Positions 9,454 through 18,900 of a stretch of 64,000 nucleotides of DNA are shown here, piece by piece. The stretch's first letter is position 1. The number at the start of each line of letters is the position of its first letter. Origin of the DNA: Polytrichum commune (Eukaryota; Streptophyta; Polytrichopsida; Polytrichales; Polytrichaceae); contig OX485809.1 in assembly GCA_950295325.1 (NCBI GenBank), forward strand, positions 11,406,001 through 11,470,000. The letters run 5' to 3'. The notes beneath the pieces were generated by a model. That model worked only from the letters and a program-made list of their open reading frames with translations, searched no databases and had not been told where the DNA came from. The position numbers and the translations under genes were made by a program.

Positions 9454-12400
9454 TTGATCGTCTTATGGGGAATGCAAGGTAAGACTCGATCCCAAAAACC
9501 GAGTTTAGTGTTAGGCTTAGAAAAATCTACCCGTAAGAGAAGGACTTCTAGAATTAGTGAAGTTGTAGGTGAAGCTCATGTTAGATTAGAGAGTTGCTTA
9601 AATATTGAGCCTAGTGTTAGTTTGTTAGTGGAGACATTAGGAGTGGACACTCAACTTGAGAAAGAGGTAACTCCTTCCAAGTTGGGTAGAGAAACCTCAT
9701 CGGAGGCACATAAATTAACAAAGGAAAATTTTATAGGCTTGGGTGAGGGGTTAGAAAATACCTTACCGGACACTATGGCCGAGGAGCGGGGGATGGATCC
9801 GCCACCCATACCCCCAATTCCGCCTATACCTCCAGTACCTCCTATAGACCCATTGGTTAGGCCAAGAGGCCTACCCATTGTGGTCCCACAAAATTTAGCG
9901 GCGATGGATATGCCATCTCATCTCCCTAAATTTTATGGGACCAAGGATGAGGATCCCTCTCGCCACATGGAACGGTATATCGAACGGTTGGCTAGCTCCC
10001 TCATAACCAACCCGGGTTATTGGTTAGTGTGGTTTCCGACCACTTTAGAGGGAGAAGCCTATGAATGGTATCGGGATCATGCCGAGGGTCATTTTAGGGG
10101 ATGGGAACAATTACAACGGGAATTCCTAAATGAATTTAGGCCGGAAGTAGGTCAAAGTACCGCCTTAAGGGCATTATCCTCATTAAAGCAAGGTAGGGAG
10201 GAAGAAATTTCGGCTTACATTAGGAGGTTTGATTTAGTGTGCACTAGGTTCGTGGGTACTATGCTCAACGACGATACACTAAAACAATTTTTTATCCAAG
10301 GGTTTTTCAAGTCCGGAACTATTAGGGGTGTTCTAGAAGGAAATCCCTTAACCTTAGCGGATGCCAAGCGGGCGGCTAGGGATATTGAAAATTTGGATAA
10401 GGATCACGAAAGGTTATGGAGAAGGGAGGATGAATTAATCCCTCAATTCATCCCTATCCGACCTAGAGTAGTTTCGGGAGAACCGGTTAAATACGAAGGT
10501 CAAATCCCCTATGCTATGGTGGATACCGGCCCCCAACCTTTGGCGGTTAGGGAACCGGCACCTCTTTTGGCACTACCGGCCCCTAGAACGGATCCACACT
10601 TAGAAGAGGTTGAGAGGAGATTAGGTGCTAGCCAACTAGGATTCCAAGAGGTTATGATAAAACAAATGCAAAGCCTCACGGATCAAATGTCATTAATGAT
10701 CCGGAGTCAACAACCGGGACTTCCACCCCCGGTTGAGTCGGGGAGGCATTCTTCCGGATTATGGTGCGTCCAATGTGGCCAACCGGGCCACACTCGGCAA
10801 TTTTGTAGAGGTGGACAAAACCGTGACCAAAGGGGAAACGGTAATCCACCTCAACAAAATCAACGAGGGCAAATGCCACCTCACTATGGAAACGGCAACA
10901 ATAGAGGATCACAACATAGAGGGCAAGGTGGCCAAAATTATGAGAAAAAAGAATTTCACCCATTTTGTGGTAGGTGGCACGCTCAAGGACAATGTTGGTC
11001 CGAAGGTCAAGGGTTAACTTGTAGCAATTGCGGAGGGAGGCACCCCTCGGATGAGTGTCGCCAACCGGACAAAATAATTAATGTCCCTTACCCGGTGGCT
11101 AATCCACAACAACAAGCAAGGGATAATATGCGAGGTGCTAGGCCACAAGGAGTACCGGCTAATGAACTTAGGCCACCTAACTTATACTATGACCATAGTA
11201 ATGCTAGGCAAACTTTTCACCCGCCGGCGGGATTGCAAACCACAACCGGGTACATTCCGATACAAAATAGACAAGGAAGTTCACCTAATGTCAATGGCGG
11301 AAGACAAGCGCCTCCAATGGATCCGGGTCCATCTAACTCCCAAGACGTTAGGTTTATGAATGGTGTGTTGGAGGCCACTTGTGATGACATGCTTCCTCTC
11401 CCAATGGGAATTGGAGAGGAACAAAGTCAATGGCCCCCCCACACCAATGCTATTACACATGAGTTAGTGAAGGGTAAGGGTGTGGTTGAAGAAGCACCCG
11501 CATTAGCGGTAACTACTAGAGCTAGGAGAGGGGATGCCCCATTGGAGGTAGGAATAGGAGAGCAAGGGAATTACTCTTCGGATGAAGAGCTTAACCTCTC
11601 CGAATTAGATAGGGTAGCTAGGAGGGCTACCAAGGATGTGGAAAGGGAGAATGTAATTCTACAAGCTAGGGAGAGGCCTAATGTAGTACATGACTTGGAT
11701 GGTAGCGATGTGGGCGAATGGGACGGACCGGGAATTCCCTTGGATGAATTTGACGGAGTGGGTAATTCCAAGATGGACAAGTCTACCGGGTACGACTTGT
11801 GGGCGGATCTTAGCACACTCAAGGCGGATATTACTTTCGGCCAACTATTGGAGATTTCACCCGCGGCAAGGAAAACATTAAAGGAAGGGATGCCGGTGCA
11901 TAGGAGGGCTAGGAAGGTCAAAACTAAAGTAGCCGCTAGAATCCAATCACAAGGCGGAAGAGATGTGAAAGCCATAGAGATAGAAGTTGTGATTGTAGAC
12001 AAGGTAGTTCCTAACGTATTAGTTGATGGAGGGAGTAGTTTAAACATACTACCGGAACATACCATGAAGAAGTTAGGACTTGGACTCACGGGGCCTTCAC
12101 CTTTGATCATCAATATGGCAAATCAAAGTTCAACTACACCTTTGGGGATGATCAAGGATTGTAGGATGACTACCGGGGGTCAAGAGTACTTAGTGATCTT
12201 CCATGTCATTAAAATGCACTCCAACAAGGACACATTTCCCATTTTGCTAGGAAGGCCTTGGCTACGGATGGCGAATGCTATGGTTAATTGGGGTGGACCA
12301 AAACCATCCATAACTTATGGTCCTAAGGATAATAGAGTAGTGGTGTCGATTGGGTCACTAGGAGGTTGGATGAAGAAAGAATTGTGTCTACCATCGGAAG

Positions 12401-13578
12401 AGGTATTTGATGACGAGGTTAAAGATAACTGTGATGAGGCTTTAGTGGGAGTTGTTCAACCCAAAGGTCAACACACATTTATACGCTCAAGTTCGGGGAA
12501 CTTAAGTCCTAAGTTCTATCACCACGAGAAGGACGGAGATGATGCCAAGGAGGCTAACAAAAATGAAGATGTGTTGATAGGGGAAGTGCATTCGGGAGGT
12601 CGTAGTAGGCCCATATATTATGGATCGGGAAGCTTAGGTCCTAATTTCTACCATTATGGGGATGATGGGGATTATGCCCAATGGTTAAGGGAGTACCCCG
12701 AGTCGGAATTTGATGTCATGGTCACCTCTCACCAATTGGAATTAGGTGATAAAATTCTTAATGCTAGTTTAGAAGAGTGTTCATCATTGGAGCCATGTGA
12801 GGTGCTCACCGAGGAAGAATGGGTTAGAGGTGGGTTAACACCTTGGGTAGATGACGTGGAAGAGGGTGAAGTTAGTTTAATCCATGTGGATGGAACTCAA
12901 GAGGAGGAGGTTATTATCGAGTCATCAAAATTGGAGGAGCCCTTACATTTTAAGACCACTTCTACGGGGATAGTTGTGGGTCAAAATGTGAAAGACTACC
13001 CCAATGTGCCTTCCGATTGGTATCGAAATAAAGATGAACAAGTACATGTGTCGGAAGCGGATTGGCGGTACGTGGACGTGAAATTGAAGAATGGCAAGGT
13101 GCGACAAATGAAAATGGGATCCAAATTGGGGGAGAAAGAGGTTAGGGAGTATAGCAATTTGGTAGATGAGTTTAGTGATACTTTTGCTTGGTCTTACGAT
13201 GAGCTTAAAGGAATTCCTAGGGAGATGGTAGAGCACCGGATTCCTTTGATTCCGGGTGCTAGACCAATTAGACAAAAGGAGCGGAGGATGAATCCTCAAT
13301 TGCAATTGTTGGTGAAGGCGGAATTGGAGAGGTTGTTGAAGGCCGGGTTTATTAAGCCGGTTGAAATTACGGATTGGGTTTCTCCTATGGTCCTAGTGAA
13401 GAAAAAGAATGGGAAACTAAGGGTGTGTGTAGATTATAGAAAATTAAATTCGTGCACACAAAAGGACCATTTCCCCTTACCTTTCATCACCTTATTGCTT
13501 GAAGAGGTTGGAGGTCATGCGAGGTATACTTTTATGGATGGGTATGCGGGATATAATCAAATTTCCATAGCCCTTTAA
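9454..13578 (+). CDS. gag-pol: Gag-protease-RT (N-terminal part) polyprotein of the giant gypsy element
   Basis: The 1,374-codon open frame starts formally at TTG 9454; the first ATG, at 9472, is the likelier start. Residues ~155-320 form a retrotransposon Gag domain (region around EAYEWYRDH and LNEFRP). After a Pro-rich segment (116-130) and a Gln/Gly/Asn-rich linker come two zinc knuckles: a canonical CCHC at 438-451 (CVQCGQPGHTRQFC) and a shorter CX2CX3HX4C at 523-535. An aspartic protease with LVDGGSS has its catalytic Asp near residue 858. A long acidic spacer leads to the RT N-terminus near 1270, with WVSPMVLVKKKNG and RVCVDYRKLN. The frame then meets TAA at 13576-13578, just after the FMDGYAGYNQI motif; the same frame continues as RT beyond it. 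Because the LTRs look identical, the stop is either recent or was copied from a defective parent. Confidence 0.9.
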   Translation: MIVLWGMQGKTRSQKPSLVLGLEKSTRKRRTSRISEVVGEAHVRLESCLNIEPSVSLLVETLGVDTQLEKEVTPSKLGRETSSEAHKLTKENFIGLGEGLENTLPDTMAEERGMDPPPIPPIPPIPPVPPIDPLVRPRGLPIVVPQNLAAMDMPSHLPKFYGTKDEDPSRHMERYIERLASSLITNPGYWLVWFPTTLEGEAYEWYRDHAEGHFRGWEQLQREFLNEFRPEVGQSTALRALSSLKQGREEEISAYIRRFDLVCTRFVGTMLNDDTLKQFFIQGFFKSGTIRGVLEGNPLTLADAKRAARDIENLDKDHERLWRREDELIPQFIPIRPRVVSGEPVKYEGQIPYAMVDTGPQPLAVREPAPLLALPAPRTDPHLEEVERRLGASQLGFQEVMIKQMQSLTDQMSLMIRSQQPGLPPPVESGRHSSGLWCVQCGQPGHTRQFCRGGQNRDQRGNGNPPQQNQRGQMPPHYGNGNNRGSQHRGQGGQNYEKKEFHPFCGRWHAQGQCWSEGQGLTCSNCGGRHPSDECRQPDKIINVPYPVANPQQQARDNMRGARPQGVPANELRPPNLYYDHSNARQTFHPPAGLQTTTGYIPIQNRQGSSPNVNGGRQAPPMDPGPSNSQDVRFMNGVLEATCDDMLPLPMGIGEEQSQWPPHTNAITHELVKGKGVVEEAPALAVTTRARRGDAPLEVGIGEQGNYSSDEELNLSELDRVARRATKDVERENVILQARERPNVVHDLDGSDVGEWDGPGIPLDEFDGVGNSKMDKSTGYDLWADLSTLKADITFGQLLEISPAARKTLKEGMPVHRRARKVKTKVAARIQSQGGRDVKAIEIEVVIVDKVVPNVLVDGGSSLNILPEHTMKKLGLGLTGPSPLIINMANQSSTTPLGMIKDCRMTTGGQEYLVIFHVIKMHSNKDTFPILLGRPWLRMANAMVNWGGPKPSITYGPKDNRVVVSIGSLGGWMKKELCLPSEEVFDDEVKDNCDEALVGVVQPKGQHTFIRSSSGNLSPKFYHHEKDGDDAKEANKNEDVLIGEVHSGGRSRPIYYGSGSLGPNFYHYGDDGDYAQWLREYPESEFDVMVTSHQLELGDKILNASLEECSSLEPCEVLTEEEWVRGGLTPWVDDVEEGEVSLIHVDGTQEEEVIIESSKLEEPLHFKTTSTGIVVGQNVKDYPNVPSDWYRNKDEQVHVSEADWRYVDVKLKNGKVRQMKMGSKLGEKEVREYSNLVDEFSDTFAWSYDELKGIPREMVEHRIPLIPGARPIRQKERRMNPQLQLLVKAELERLLKAGFIKPVEITDWVSPMVLVKKKNGKLRVCVDYRKLNSCTQKDHFPLPFITLLLEEVGGHARYTFMDGYAGYNQISIAL

Positions 13579-15843
13579 GATATCCATAAGACGGCCTTTA
13601 CCACACCATGGGGAATCTTTGTATGGATTGTGATGCCATTTGGATTATGTAATGCCCCGGCCACTTTTCAAAGGTTGGTGATGTATATTTTCACCGACTT
13701 GTTGTTTAAATCCATGACCGTGTTTGTGGATGATTTTAGTACACAAAGTAATGTGGATGAACACTTACATTGTGTTAAGGAGGCATTGATTAGATGTAGG
13801 AAGATGAGGTTAGCATTGAACCCGGATAAGACATTTTTGGGTGTCAATAGGGGAGTGTTGTTGGGTTATGTAGTTAGTGAAAAGGGGAGAGAACCGGATC
13901 CGGAAAAGGTTGCGGCCATAAGCGAATTGGCAACTCCAACCAATTCTAAGGGGATATCTAAATTGTTAGGGCATGTGGGTTGGTACTGGGAGCTCATTCC
14001 TAATTTTTCAAAGATAGCGGTGCCCATTACACAATTGCTCAAGAAGAATGTGAAATTTGAGTGGACGGATGCGTGTCAAAGAGCCTTTGAAGAATTACGG
14101 GATAGGTTGAGCACTTACCCGGTATTGATGCCACCAAATTGGGGTAAGCCTTTTCATGTTTATTGCGATGCGAGCAATGTGGCGGTTGGGAGCGCACTTT
14201 GTCAAGCAACGGGGGAAAAAGAGAAGGATCAACCTATAGCTTACGCAAGTAAGCAATTGACACCGGCGGAGCGAAATTATTCAACCACAGAACGTGAATG
14301 CCTAGCGATGGTATTTTCGGTAAAAAAATTTAGACATTACTTAATGTGTAACCCGGTTGTATTTTTCGTTGACCACATGGCTATCAAGTATCTAGTTAAC
14401 AAGGCGGAATTAAGTGGTAGGTTAGCTAGGTGGGTCTTGTTGCTAGAAGAATTTGATTACACGGTAGAATACAAGCCGGGTCGCATGCATTTACAAGCCG
14501 ACCACTTGTCTAGGTTGTCGGAGGAGATAGGAGAAAATCCGGTAGATGATAGGTTGGTAGATGATAGCCTATTCGTAGTTACTTCGACACCGGAATGGTA
14601 TGCCGGAATTGTGGAGTTCCTAACAACCCACAAGTTGCCCGAAGAATGGACAAAGGAGGAGAGAAGAAAAGTAAGGGTAAATAGTAGGCAATTTGTTGTG
14701 GTAGGCCATAGGTTATTTAGGAGAGGATCCGATGGTCTTTTACGACGATGTGTGTCGAAATCGGAGGTTGAAGCGATTTTAATCGTTTGCCACAATAGCG
14801 CTTGTGGCGGGCACTTCTCCGGTCAACTCACCGGGCAAAAAATCCTTAGGGCGGGTTATTTTTGGCCCACACTATTTAAGGATGCACACGATTATGTGAG
14901 AAAATGCGATGCTTGTCAACGTTATGCCCGGAACGACCTAAGGATGGAAATGCCACTCCATGTGTCATTGCCTTTAATTCCTTTTGAGAAATGGGGAATT
15001 GACTATGTGGGTGAGGTGCACCCTCAATCTACAAAAGGGATGAAATATATTGTGGTTGCTACGGAGTACCTTACGAAGTGGGCGGAAGCCAAAGCGGTAA
15101 AGACCGATACGGCGGAACATGCGGCAACTTTCATGTACGAAAATATTATTTCTCGGTTCGGAGTGCCGAAAATTCTAGTAAGTGACCGGGGTACTCACTT
15201 TTTGAACGACTTAATCCGGGAGATGACCGAGAGGTTTCAAATCGATCACCGGAAGACCACTCCTTACCACCCACAAACAAATGGACAAACGGAACGAATC
15301 AACGGTATTTTGGTAAGTATTCTACGCAAAACAATTTTGGACTCAAAGCGGAATTGGGATACAAAATTAACGGCGGCACTTTGGGCATATCGTACGACCT
15401 ACAAGGTAACTACGCGTGCTACACCATTTTCCTTAGTCTATGGCCTAGAAGCTACACTTCCAATCGAATATGAAGTCGAATCACTTCGGGTGGCCGTAAG
15501 TGCAAGACTTACCGAAAGTCAATCCTTACGAAATCGACTAACCGATTTGGAAGCACTTGACGAAAGGAGGAGAATGGCGGCTCAACATATTGAAGCGATC
15601 CAACGAAGGCGAAAGATTACTTTTGACAAACGACATAAGAAAAGGGCTTTAACACCGGGGATGATGGTCATGATCCAAGATGCGCGGAAGCTTGAATTTC
15701 CGGCAAAATTCGATGCGGTGTGGTTGGGACCTTACCTTGTCTATGAGGTTTTTCCTAATAATTCAATCCAATTGGAAACATTGAACGGTGAGCTCTTTCC
15801 TAGTCGTACATCGGGAAGTAGGTGTAAGGAGTACCGAGCTTAA
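13579..15843 (+). CDS. pol: RT (C-terminal part)-RNase H-integrase polyprotein continuation
   Basis: This is in the same frame as the upstream polyprotein, immediately after its TAA; the first possible internal start is at 13630. Counting from 13630: RT palm FGLCNAPATF at 4-13 and the catalytic FVDD at 32-35; RNase H beginning near YCDAS (Asp 180) with TTERE and VDH motifs; an integrase HHCC zinc finger ending in CDACQR; integrase core Asp 458, Asp 519 (SDRGTHF) and Glu 555 (GQTERING), which gives the exact D,D35E spacing; and a GPY module at 698-702 (WLGPY). The protein ends at 737 with no chromodomain. RNase H and integrase look intact, so only the upstream stop is an evident lesion. The 3' LTR starts 62 bases after the stop codon. 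Confidence 0.9.
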   Translation, partial: DIHKTAFTTPWGIFVWIVMPFGLCNAPATFQRLVMYIFTDLLFKSMTVFVDDFSTQSNVDEHLHCVKEALIRCRKMRLALNPDKTFLGVNRGVLLGYVVSEKGREPDPEKVAAISELATPTNSKGISKLLGHVGWYWELIPNFSKIAVPITQLLKKNVKFEWTDACQRAFEELRDRLSTYPVLMPPNWGKPFHVYCDASNVAVGSALCQATGEKEKDQPIAYASKQLTPAERNYSTTERECLAMVFSVKKFRHYLMCNPVVFFVDHMAIKYLVNKAELSGRLARWVLLLEEFDYTVEYKPGRMHLQADHLSRLSEEIGENPVDDRLVDDSLFVVTSTPEWYAGIVEFLTTHKLPEEWTKEERRKVRVNSRQFVVVGHRLFRRGSDGLLRRCVSKSEVEAILIVCHNSACGGHFSGQLTGQKILRAGYFWPTLFKDAHDYVRKCDACQRYARNDLRMEMPLHVSLPLIPFEKWGIDYVGEVHPQSTKGMKYIVVATEYLTKWAEAKAVKTDTAEHAATFMYENIISRFGVPKILVSDRGTHFLNDLIREMTERFQIDHRKTTPYHPQTNGQTERINGILVSILRKTILDSKRNWDTKLTAALWAYRTTYKVTTRATPFSLVYGLEATLPIEYEVESLRVAVSARLTESQSLRNRLTDLEALDERRRMAAQHIEAIQRRRKITFDKRHKKRALTPGMMVMIQDARKLEFPAKFDAVWLGPYLVYEVFPNNSIQLETLNGELFPSRTSGSRCKEYRA

Positions 15844-15905
15844 CTAGGCAACTTACCTTGGAAGCAAGTGATTTTTGGGATTCATCCCCCGATGGTCGCC
15901 AATTA
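15844..15905 (+). other. short gap between pol and 3' LTR, no clear polypurine tract
   Basis: Plus-strand DNA synthesis in LTR elements is normally primed from a purine run touching the 3' LTR. Here the bases before TGTGAG read GGTCGCCAATTA. The best purine-rich stretch, GGAAGCAAGTGA at about 15859-15870, is interrupted and about 35 bases away. The priming site is therefore unclear. Confidence 0.5.
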
Positions 15906-18900
15906 TGTGAGCCCAAAATGGTGCCCACATGTGGTGATTAAGTCTTCGAAACCAATTTTAGTGTGACTTTGATGTGCTATGATTATTCACAAAACATAAA
16001 AAGAGTGAAGTGTGGTATGGATTTAAGTTTAGGCATTAGAATGTGTTGTGTAGTAATTTCAAGGTTTAACTTCAATAAGAGGATGCCTTGATTAGGTGAG
16101 TGGGGGGTAAGGTGAAGCAAGGTGAGCTCCGCGAGTTAAATGCCCACTTTTGGATCCACCTTGGTAGTTTGGGAAGAAGGAAGCTTGGTGGATGGGGATT
16201 AGTCCCTACTTTGGAGGAGAGGGTTAAAGGATTGTGATTGGAGGTGCCAATCCTCTCACCCTATCCTCACCTCTTTCCCCCTCTCTCCCTCTCTCCCTCT
16301 TTGCTACTTAAGGTGTTTTTTCTCTCATTTCTCTCTCTCTTCATCAAGCGCTCTCAAGGGAGCAAGCTCTTAAAAGCTTGAGCTACGCGTGTAGGACATT
16401 AGTTTTTAGTGAATTTAATTAGTTAAGTTCTCTCTCTCAATTCCTCTCAAGTGGAGTGAGCTCTTAGAGCTTGAGACAACATGTGGGGATTAGGTAGTTA
16501 TTTAGTGGAATTAGTGGATTAGATTAATTCATTAGTAAAGGATCGAAAACAAAGACTTAGGGAAATGCTCGATTAGCGGCTAGGGGAGACTGTATCAGGA
16601 GGCAGCTGGTTAGCTGTGGTTGCGACTGCATTGGAGGCAGCTGGTTAGCTGTGGCCGAGACTGTATCAGGAGGCAGCTGGTTAGCTGTGGTTGCGACTGC
16701 ATTCGAGGCAGCTGGTTAGCTGTGGCCGAGACTGTATCAAGAGGCAACTGGTTAACTGCGGCTGCGACTGCATTGGAGGCAGCTGGTTAGCTGTGGCCGA
16801 GACTGTATCAAGAGGCAACTGGTTAACTGCGGCTGCGACTGCATTGGAGGCAGCTGGTTAGCTGTGGCCGGGACTGTATCAGGAGGCAGCTGGTTAGCTG
16901 TGGTTGTGATTGCATTGGAGGCAGCTGGTTAGTTGTGGTTGTGATTGCATTGAAGGCAGCTGGTTAGCTGTGGTTGCGACTGCATTGGAGGCAGCTGGTT
17001 AGTTGTGGTTGTGATTGCATTGGAGGCAGCTGGTTAGCTGTGGTTGCGACTGCATTGGAGGCAGCTGGTTAGCTGTGGTTGCGATTGCATTGGAGGCAGC
17101 GAGTTAGCTGTGGTTGCGACTGCATTGGAGGCAGCTGGTTAGCTGTGGTTGCGATTGCATTGGAGGCAGCTGGTTAGCTGTGGTTGCGACTGCATTGGAG
17201 GCAGCTGGTTAGCTGTGGTTGTGATTGCATTGGAGGCAGCTGGTTAGCTGTGGTTGCGACTGCATTGGAGGCAGCTGGTTAGCTGTGGTTGTGATTGCAT
17301 TGGAGGCAGCTGGTTAGCTGTGGTTGCGACTGCATTGGAGGCAGCTGGTTAGCTGTGGTTGTGATTGCATTGGAGGCAGCTGGTTAGCTGTGGTTGCGAC
17401 TGCATTGGAGGCAGCTGGTTAGCTGTGGTTGTGGTTGTGATTGCATTGGAGGCAACTGGTTAGCTGTGGTTGCGACTGCATTGGAGGCAGCTGGTTAGCT
17501 GTGGTTGTGATTGCATTGGAGGCAACTGGTTAGCTGTGGTTGCGACTGCATTGGAGGCAGCTGGTTAGCTGTGGTTGTGATTGCATTGGAGGCAGCTGGT
17601 TAGCTGTGGTTGCGACTGCATTGGAGGCAGCTGGTTAGCTGTGGTTGTGATTGCATTGGAGGCAGCTGGTTAGCTGTGGTTGCGACTGCATTGGAGGCAG
17701 CTGGTTAGCTGTGGTTGCGACTGCATTGGAGGCAGCTGGTTAGCTGTGGTTGCGACTGCATTGGAGGCAGCTGGTTAGCTGTGGTTGCGACTGCATTGGA
17801 GGCAGCTGGTTAGCTGTGGTTGCGACTGCATTGGAGGCAGCTGGTTAGCTGTGGTTGTGATTGCATTGGAGGCAGCTGGTTAGCTGTGGTTGCGACTGCA
17901 TTGGAGGCAGCTGGTTAGCTGTGGTTGCGATTGCATTGGAGGCAGCTGGTTAGCTGTGGTTGCGACTGCATTGGAGGCAGCTGGTTAGCTGTGGTTGTGA
18001 TTGCATTGGAGGCAGCTGGTTAGCTGTGGTTGCGACTGCATTGGAGGCAGCTGGTTAGCTGTGGTTGTGATTGCATTGGAGGCAGCTGGTTAGCTGTGGT
18101 TGCGACTGCATTGGAGGCAGCTGGTTAGCTGTGGTTGTGGTTGTGATTGCATTGGAGGCAGCTGGTTAGCTGTGGTTGCGACTGCATTGGAGGCAGCTGG
18201 TTAGCTGTGGTTGTGATTGCATTGGAGGCAACTGGTTAGCTGTGGTTGCGACTGCATTGGAGGCAGCTGGTTAGTTGTGGTTGTGATTGCATTGGAGGCA
18301 GCTGGTTAGCTGTGGTTGCGACTGCATTGGAGGCAGCTGGTTAGCTGTGGTTGCGATTGCATTGGAGGCAGCTGGTTAGCTGTGGTTGCGACTGCATTGG
18401 AGGCAGCTGGTTAGCTGTGGTTGCGATTGCATTGGAGGCAGCTGGTTAGCTGTGGTTGCGACTGCATTGGAGGCAGCTGGTTAGCTGTGGTTGCGATTGC
18501 ATTGGAGGCAGCTGGTTAGCTGTGGTTGCGACTGCATTGGAGGCAGCTGGTTAGCTGTGGTTGCGATTGCATTGGAGGCAGCTGGTTAGCTGTGGTTGCG
18601 ACTGCATTGGAGGCAGCTGGTTAGCTGTGGTTGTGATTGCATTGGAGGCAGCTGGTTAGCTGTGGTTGCGACTGCATTGGAGGCAGCTGGTTAGCTGTGG
18701 TTGTGATTGCATTGGAGGCAGCTGGTTAGCTGTGGTTGCGACTGCATTGGAGGCAGCTGGTTAGCTGTGGTTGTGGTTGTGATTGCATTGGAGGCAGCTG
18801 GTTAGCTGTGGTTGCGACTGCATTGGAGGCAGCTGGTTAGCTGTGGTTGTGGTTGTGATTGCATTGGAGGCAGCTGGTTAGCTGTGGTTGCGACTGCATT

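Noticed and set aside
10733-11359. Overlapping plus-strand frames at 10733-11017 and 11081-11359
   Set aside because: They lie in a second frame under the Gag zinc-knuckle and linker coding sequence and show no independent features.
11571-12113. 180-codon minus-strand frame inside gag-pol
   Set aside because: It is antisense to the protease region, which has clear family motifs, and shows no recognisable domain of its own.
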